Assembly (NCBI GenBank): GCA_050247895.1
Contig: JBFWTJ010000043.1
Span: 1 to 17,198, forward strand
DNA length: 17,198 nt
Reading direction: 5' to 3'
DNA from: CAVPEW01 sp050247895
GTDB taxonomy: Bacteria > Actinomycetota > Acidimicrobiia > Acidimicrobiales > VFJN01
Each line of letters begins with the position of its first letter. Within the stretch, counting starts at the first letter, position 1. Made by a program: the position numbers and the translations under genes. The notes beneath the pieces were generated by a model. The model worked only from the letters and a program-made list of their open reading frames with translations, was not told the origin of the DNA and searched no databases. Of this stretch, positions 14,665-17,198 are shown piece after piece.

Positions 14665-16076
14665 CCCTCGCCACCCCGACCTCCGGCCGCCCGGTGCCCG
14701 ACGCCGCCTCCTTCGTGGCCGACCTGGCCGAGCGGACCGCGGCCACCCGGGCCGCCGACCTGCCGCCCACCGTGCTCGTCCGGGCCCGGCACAGCCTGCT
14801 CGACTGCCTCGGCACGATGCTGGGCGGCCACGCCGAACCGGTGGCCCAGGGCGTGCTGCGGGCCGAGCTGGCCGAGCCCGGCCCGCCCCGCGCCACCGTG
14901 GTGGGCTCGACCCACCGGCTGTCGACCCGCCAGGCGGCGCTGGCCAACGGCGCTGCGGCCCACGCCCTGGACTACGACGACAACTGCGCCTGGATGCTCG
15001 GCCACCCCTCCGCGCCGACGGTGCCCGCCGTCCTGGCCCTGGCCGAGCGCGAGGACGCCACCCTCGACGACGCGGTGGTCGCCCTGGTGGCGGGCCTCGA
15101 CGCCGGTGCCCGCATCGGATTGGCCCTGACCACCCACCACTACGACGCCGGCTGGCACGGCACCGGCACGGTGGGGACGATGGCCGCCGCCGCGGCCTGC
15201 GCCCGCCTGCTCGGGCTCGACCCCGGCCGGACCGCCGAGGCCGTGGAGCTGGCCGCGTCCCACGCCACGGGCCTCAAGGCCGTGTTCGGCACCATGGGCA
15301 AGCCGCTCAACGCGGCCAAGGCCGCCCTCAACGGGCTCCTGGCCGCCGAGATGGCCGCGGCCGGGGTGACGGCACGGGCCGGGATCCTGGCCGGGCCCGG
15401 AGGCTTCGGCGCCCTGACCGAGGGCCGGTTCGACCCGGCCCGGCCCGACGAGGTCCTGGGCGACCGGCACGGGATCGAGGGCGTCACCTACAAGTTCCAC
15501 GCCAGCTGCGCCGGCACCCACCCGACCATCGACGGCATCGAGCGGCTCCGCCGGGAGCACGGCTGGGAGCCCGGCGAGGTGACCGCCATCGAGGTGTCGG
15601 TGCCGGCCCCCCTGCTCAGCGTGTGCAACATCGCCGTGCCCACCTCGGGCCTGGAGGGGAAGTTCAGCCTGGCCTTCACCGCCGGGCTGGCCGCCGAGGG
15701 CCGTCCGACCGGGCCGGCGACCTTCGTCGACGAGGTCGTGGCCGAGCCCCGCCTGCGGGAGCTGGTCGGCGCCACCACCGTGACGGCGGGGCCCGACGAC
15801 CACACCCACGGGGTGCGGGTCGCCCTGCGCGACGGGACGAGCCGCACCACCACCGGGGGCTTCGAGGAACCCGTGCCCGACGACGGCCTGGACGACCAGT
15901 GGGCCCGGCTGGCGACCAAGTTCGCCCAGCTGGCCGGGCCGGTGCTCGGTGCGGGCCCGGCCGACGCCCTGATCGCCGCGCTGGGCGGGCCCGACGGGCG
16001 CACCCCGGTCCGGGCGGTCCTCGACCTCACCCGTCCGGCCGCCGGCCCCGGCGCAGCGGACGCACAAGGAAGGTGA
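14661..16076 (+). CDS. MmgE/PrpD family protein
   Basis: The 471-residue product has the normal family length. Family motifs in order are NGAAAHALDYDDN (96-108), GHPSAPTVPAVLALAE (114-129, His115), GWHGTGTVGTMAAAAA (164-179, His166), MGKPLNAAKAALNG (212-225, Lys214) and YKFHASCAGTHPTID (277-291, Lys278). The family includes 2-methylcitrate dehydratase and cis-aconitate decarboxylase. The conserved His and Lys residues are present, so an active enzyme is likely. In the decarboxylase a Thr follows the DD pair; here it appears to be Asn108, which argues mildly against making itaconate. The ATG at 14661 overlaps the previous stop in ATGA form. In this operon it may dehydrate or decarboxylate a tricarboxylate-like intermediate, but the exact reaction cannot be assigned. 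Confidence 0.9.
   Translation: MTLATPTSGRPVPDAASFVADLAERTAATRAADLPPTVLVRARHSLLDCLGTMLGGHAEPVAQGVLRAELAEPGPPRATVVGSTHRLSTRQAALANGAAAHALDYDDNCAWMLGHPSAPTVPAVLALAEREDATLDDAVVALVAGLDAGARIGLALTTHHYDAGWHGTGTVGTMAAAAACARLLGLDPGRTAEAVELAASHATGLKAVFGTMGKPLNAAKAALNGLLAAEMAAAGVTARAGILAGPGGFGALTEGRFDPARPDEVLGDRHGIEGVTYKFHASCAGTHPTIDGIERLRREHGWEPGEVTAIEVSVPAPLLSVCNIAVPTSGLEGKFSLAFTAGLAAEGRPTGPATFVDEVVAEPRLRELVGATTVTAGPDDHTHGVRVALRDGTSRTTTGGFEEPVPDDGLDDQWARLATKFAQLAGPVLGAGPADALIAALGGPDGRTPVRAVLDLTRPAAGPGAADAQGR
16066..16073 (+). promoter_or_regulatory. Ribosome binding site of the acyl-CoA dehydrogenase gene
   Basis: AAGGAAGG lies inside the last codons of the MmgE/PrpD gene. It is 4 bases before the first ATG (16078) and 10 before a second in-frame ATG (16084). 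The AAGGA half fits the first start and the GGAAGG half fits the second, so the exact start is undecided by two residues. Confidence 0.7.
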
Positions 16077-16077
16077 C

Positions 16078-17198
16078 ATGACGATGGTCAACTACTCGAC
16101 GCCCAAGCTGGCGTTCGAGCTCCCCCCGGAGCTGCAGGACCTCCAGAAGCTGGTCCGACGGATCGTCGACGAGGAGTGCATCCCCCTCGAGGCCGAGTTC
16201 CTCCAGAACGGGCCGTCGCTGGTCGAGTCCTCCTACGAGGGCGCGGCGGAGGGGAGCCTGCCCCAACAGACCTGGGACCGCCTGGAGCAGATCTCGCGCG
16301 ACGCGGGGATCTTCGACGTGCACCTGCCCGAGGAGTACGGCGGGGCCGGCCTCGGCGTGCTGGGCAACTTCGTGGTCGACGCCGAGGTCAAGCGCAGCGT
16401 CGTCCCCCTGCCGACCCGCTGGATCCCGGGCCTGCTCTTCGACGGGACCGAGGACCAGAAGCAGCGCTACCTGCTGCCCATGGTCGAGGGGACCAAGCGT
16501 GCCGCCTTCGCCCAGACCGAGCCGGGCGCGGGTTCCGACCCGGGCAACAGCATGGCGACCCGGGCCGTGCGCGACGGCGACGAGTGGGTCCTCAACGGGA
16601 CCAAGACCTTCATCTCCGGCGCCAACCACGCCGACTTCATGCTGCTCCTGGCCGTGACCGACCCCGAGCGCCGCCAGCGGGGCGGCATCACCATGTTCCT
16701 GGTCGACACCGACCTCCCCGGCGTGTCGATGAGCCCGTTGGGGATCTGGATGACGCCGCGGGTGCCCAAGCAGTTCACCGTGCACCTCGACGACGTCCGG
16801 GTGCCCCACGAGAACGTGCTCGGCGCGGTGGGCGGGGGCTTCCAGCTGGGCCAGCAGTTCCTCGCCGTGCAGGACCGCCTCACCCGGGGCTCGCTGGCCT
16901 GCGGGATCCTCAGCCGGGGCCTGGAGATGGCCACCGACTGGGCCCGGGAGCGCACGACGTTCGGCCGGCCGCTGGCCGACCGCCAGGCCATCCAGTGGAT
17001 GCTGGTCGACGTCTACATCGACCTGAAGTGCATCCGGGCCGTGTCCTACGAGTGCGCGGCCAAGGCCGACCGGGGCGAGGACGTGCGGGTCGAGGCCTCG
17101 ATGGCCAAGTACCTCGGCGGCAACTGGGGCCACCGGTCGATCGACAAGCTGCTCCAGATCTTCGGCGGGATGGGGGAGTCGACCGAGTTCCCCATCGT
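16078..17198 (+). CDS. Acyl-CoA dehydrogenase, C-terminus cut by the window end
   Basis: The first 373 residues of an FAD-dependent acyl-CoA dehydrogenase are visible; most of the usual 380-400 is present. It oxidises an acyl-CoA to the 2,3-enoyl-CoA and passes electrons to ETF. The N-terminal helical domain contains EEYGGAGLG. The middle beta domain has AFAQTEPGAGSDPGNSMATR and GTKTFISGANHAD, the FAD and substrate contacts. The C-terminal helices include RTTFGRPLADRQAIQWML. Near the end, QIFGGMGESTEFP places Glu370 where medium-chain enzymes have their catalytic base, so the enzyme looks functional. It starts one base after the MmgE/PrpD stop, at ATG 16078 or 16084. Its likely role is to introduce the double bond that the MaoC pair hydrates, or to process a saturated side branch. 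Substrate length is not clear. Confidence 0.93.
   Translation, partial: MTMVNYSTPKLAFELPPELQDLQKLVRRIVDEECIPLEAEFLQNGPSLVESSYEGAAEGSLPQQTWDRLEQISRDAGIFDVHLPEEYGGAGLGVLGNFVVDAEVKRSVVPLPTRWIPGLLFDGTEDQKQRYLLPMVEGTKRAAFAQTEPGAGSDPGNSMATRAVRDGDEWVLNGTKTFISGANHADFMLLLAVTDPERRQRGGITMFLVDTDLPGVSMSPLGIWMTPRVPKQFTVHLDDVRVPHENVLGAVGGGFQLGQQFLAVQDRLTRGSLACGILSRGLEMATDWARERTTFGRPLADRQAIQWMLVDVYIDLKCIRAVSYECAAKADRGEDVRVEASMAKYLGGNWGHRSIDKLLQIFGGMGESTEFPI

Overview
This is a very GC-rich window from a bacterial chromosome. The third codon positions are dominated by G and C, start codons include GTG, and neighbouring genes often overlap in GTGA, ATGA or TGATG form. Together with the gene content this suggests a free-living, high-GC actinobacterium. 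A member of the Acidimicrobiia is my best guess, but that is an inference, because the window has no rRNA or marker gene. I saw no tRNA, rRNA, CRISPR array or insertion sequence.

Left part (1-5934). Two small genes run leftward: a partial unknown protein and a 149-residue protein with an acidic tract and a C-terminal membrane anchor. Diverging from them is a 1666-residue secreted enzyme. It joins a lamin-tail domain, an ExeM/NucH-type DNase, a two-domain 5'-nucleotidase and four aromatic-rich CBM5/12-like modules. It looks like a machine for cutting extracellular DNA and releasing phosphate and nucleosides, possibly held to chitin-like polymer. A 12-bp GC-rich hairpin closes this unit against the convergent regulator.

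Middle part (5975-9849). A TetR-type regulator diverges from an ABC importer. The importer has a CUT1/ferric-type ATPase and a single permease polypeptide that fuses two membrane domains. The importer promoter carries three palindromes spaced about one helical turn apart, a likely binding site for the regulator. No substrate-binding protein gene is present. The gap after the permease contains three overlapping, mutually exclusive inverted repeats, likely a terminator or attenuator.

Right part (9885-17198). Six tightly packed, translationally coupled genes encode an HMG-CoA-lyase-like enzyme, two MaoC-type hydratase polypeptides, a two-domain CaiB/BaiF CoA-transferase, an MmgE/PrpD protein and an acyl-CoA dehydrogenase cut by the window end. 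These classes match the reactions expected for CoA-dependent breakdown of a branched dicarboxylate: CoA transfer, hydration and carbon-carbon cleavage. The set resembles the itaconate catabolic cluster of Pseudomonas aeruginosa, but it uses a different lyase fold, a fused transferase and a split hydratase. The regulator and importer may serve this pathway. The actual substrate cannot be read from the sequence.
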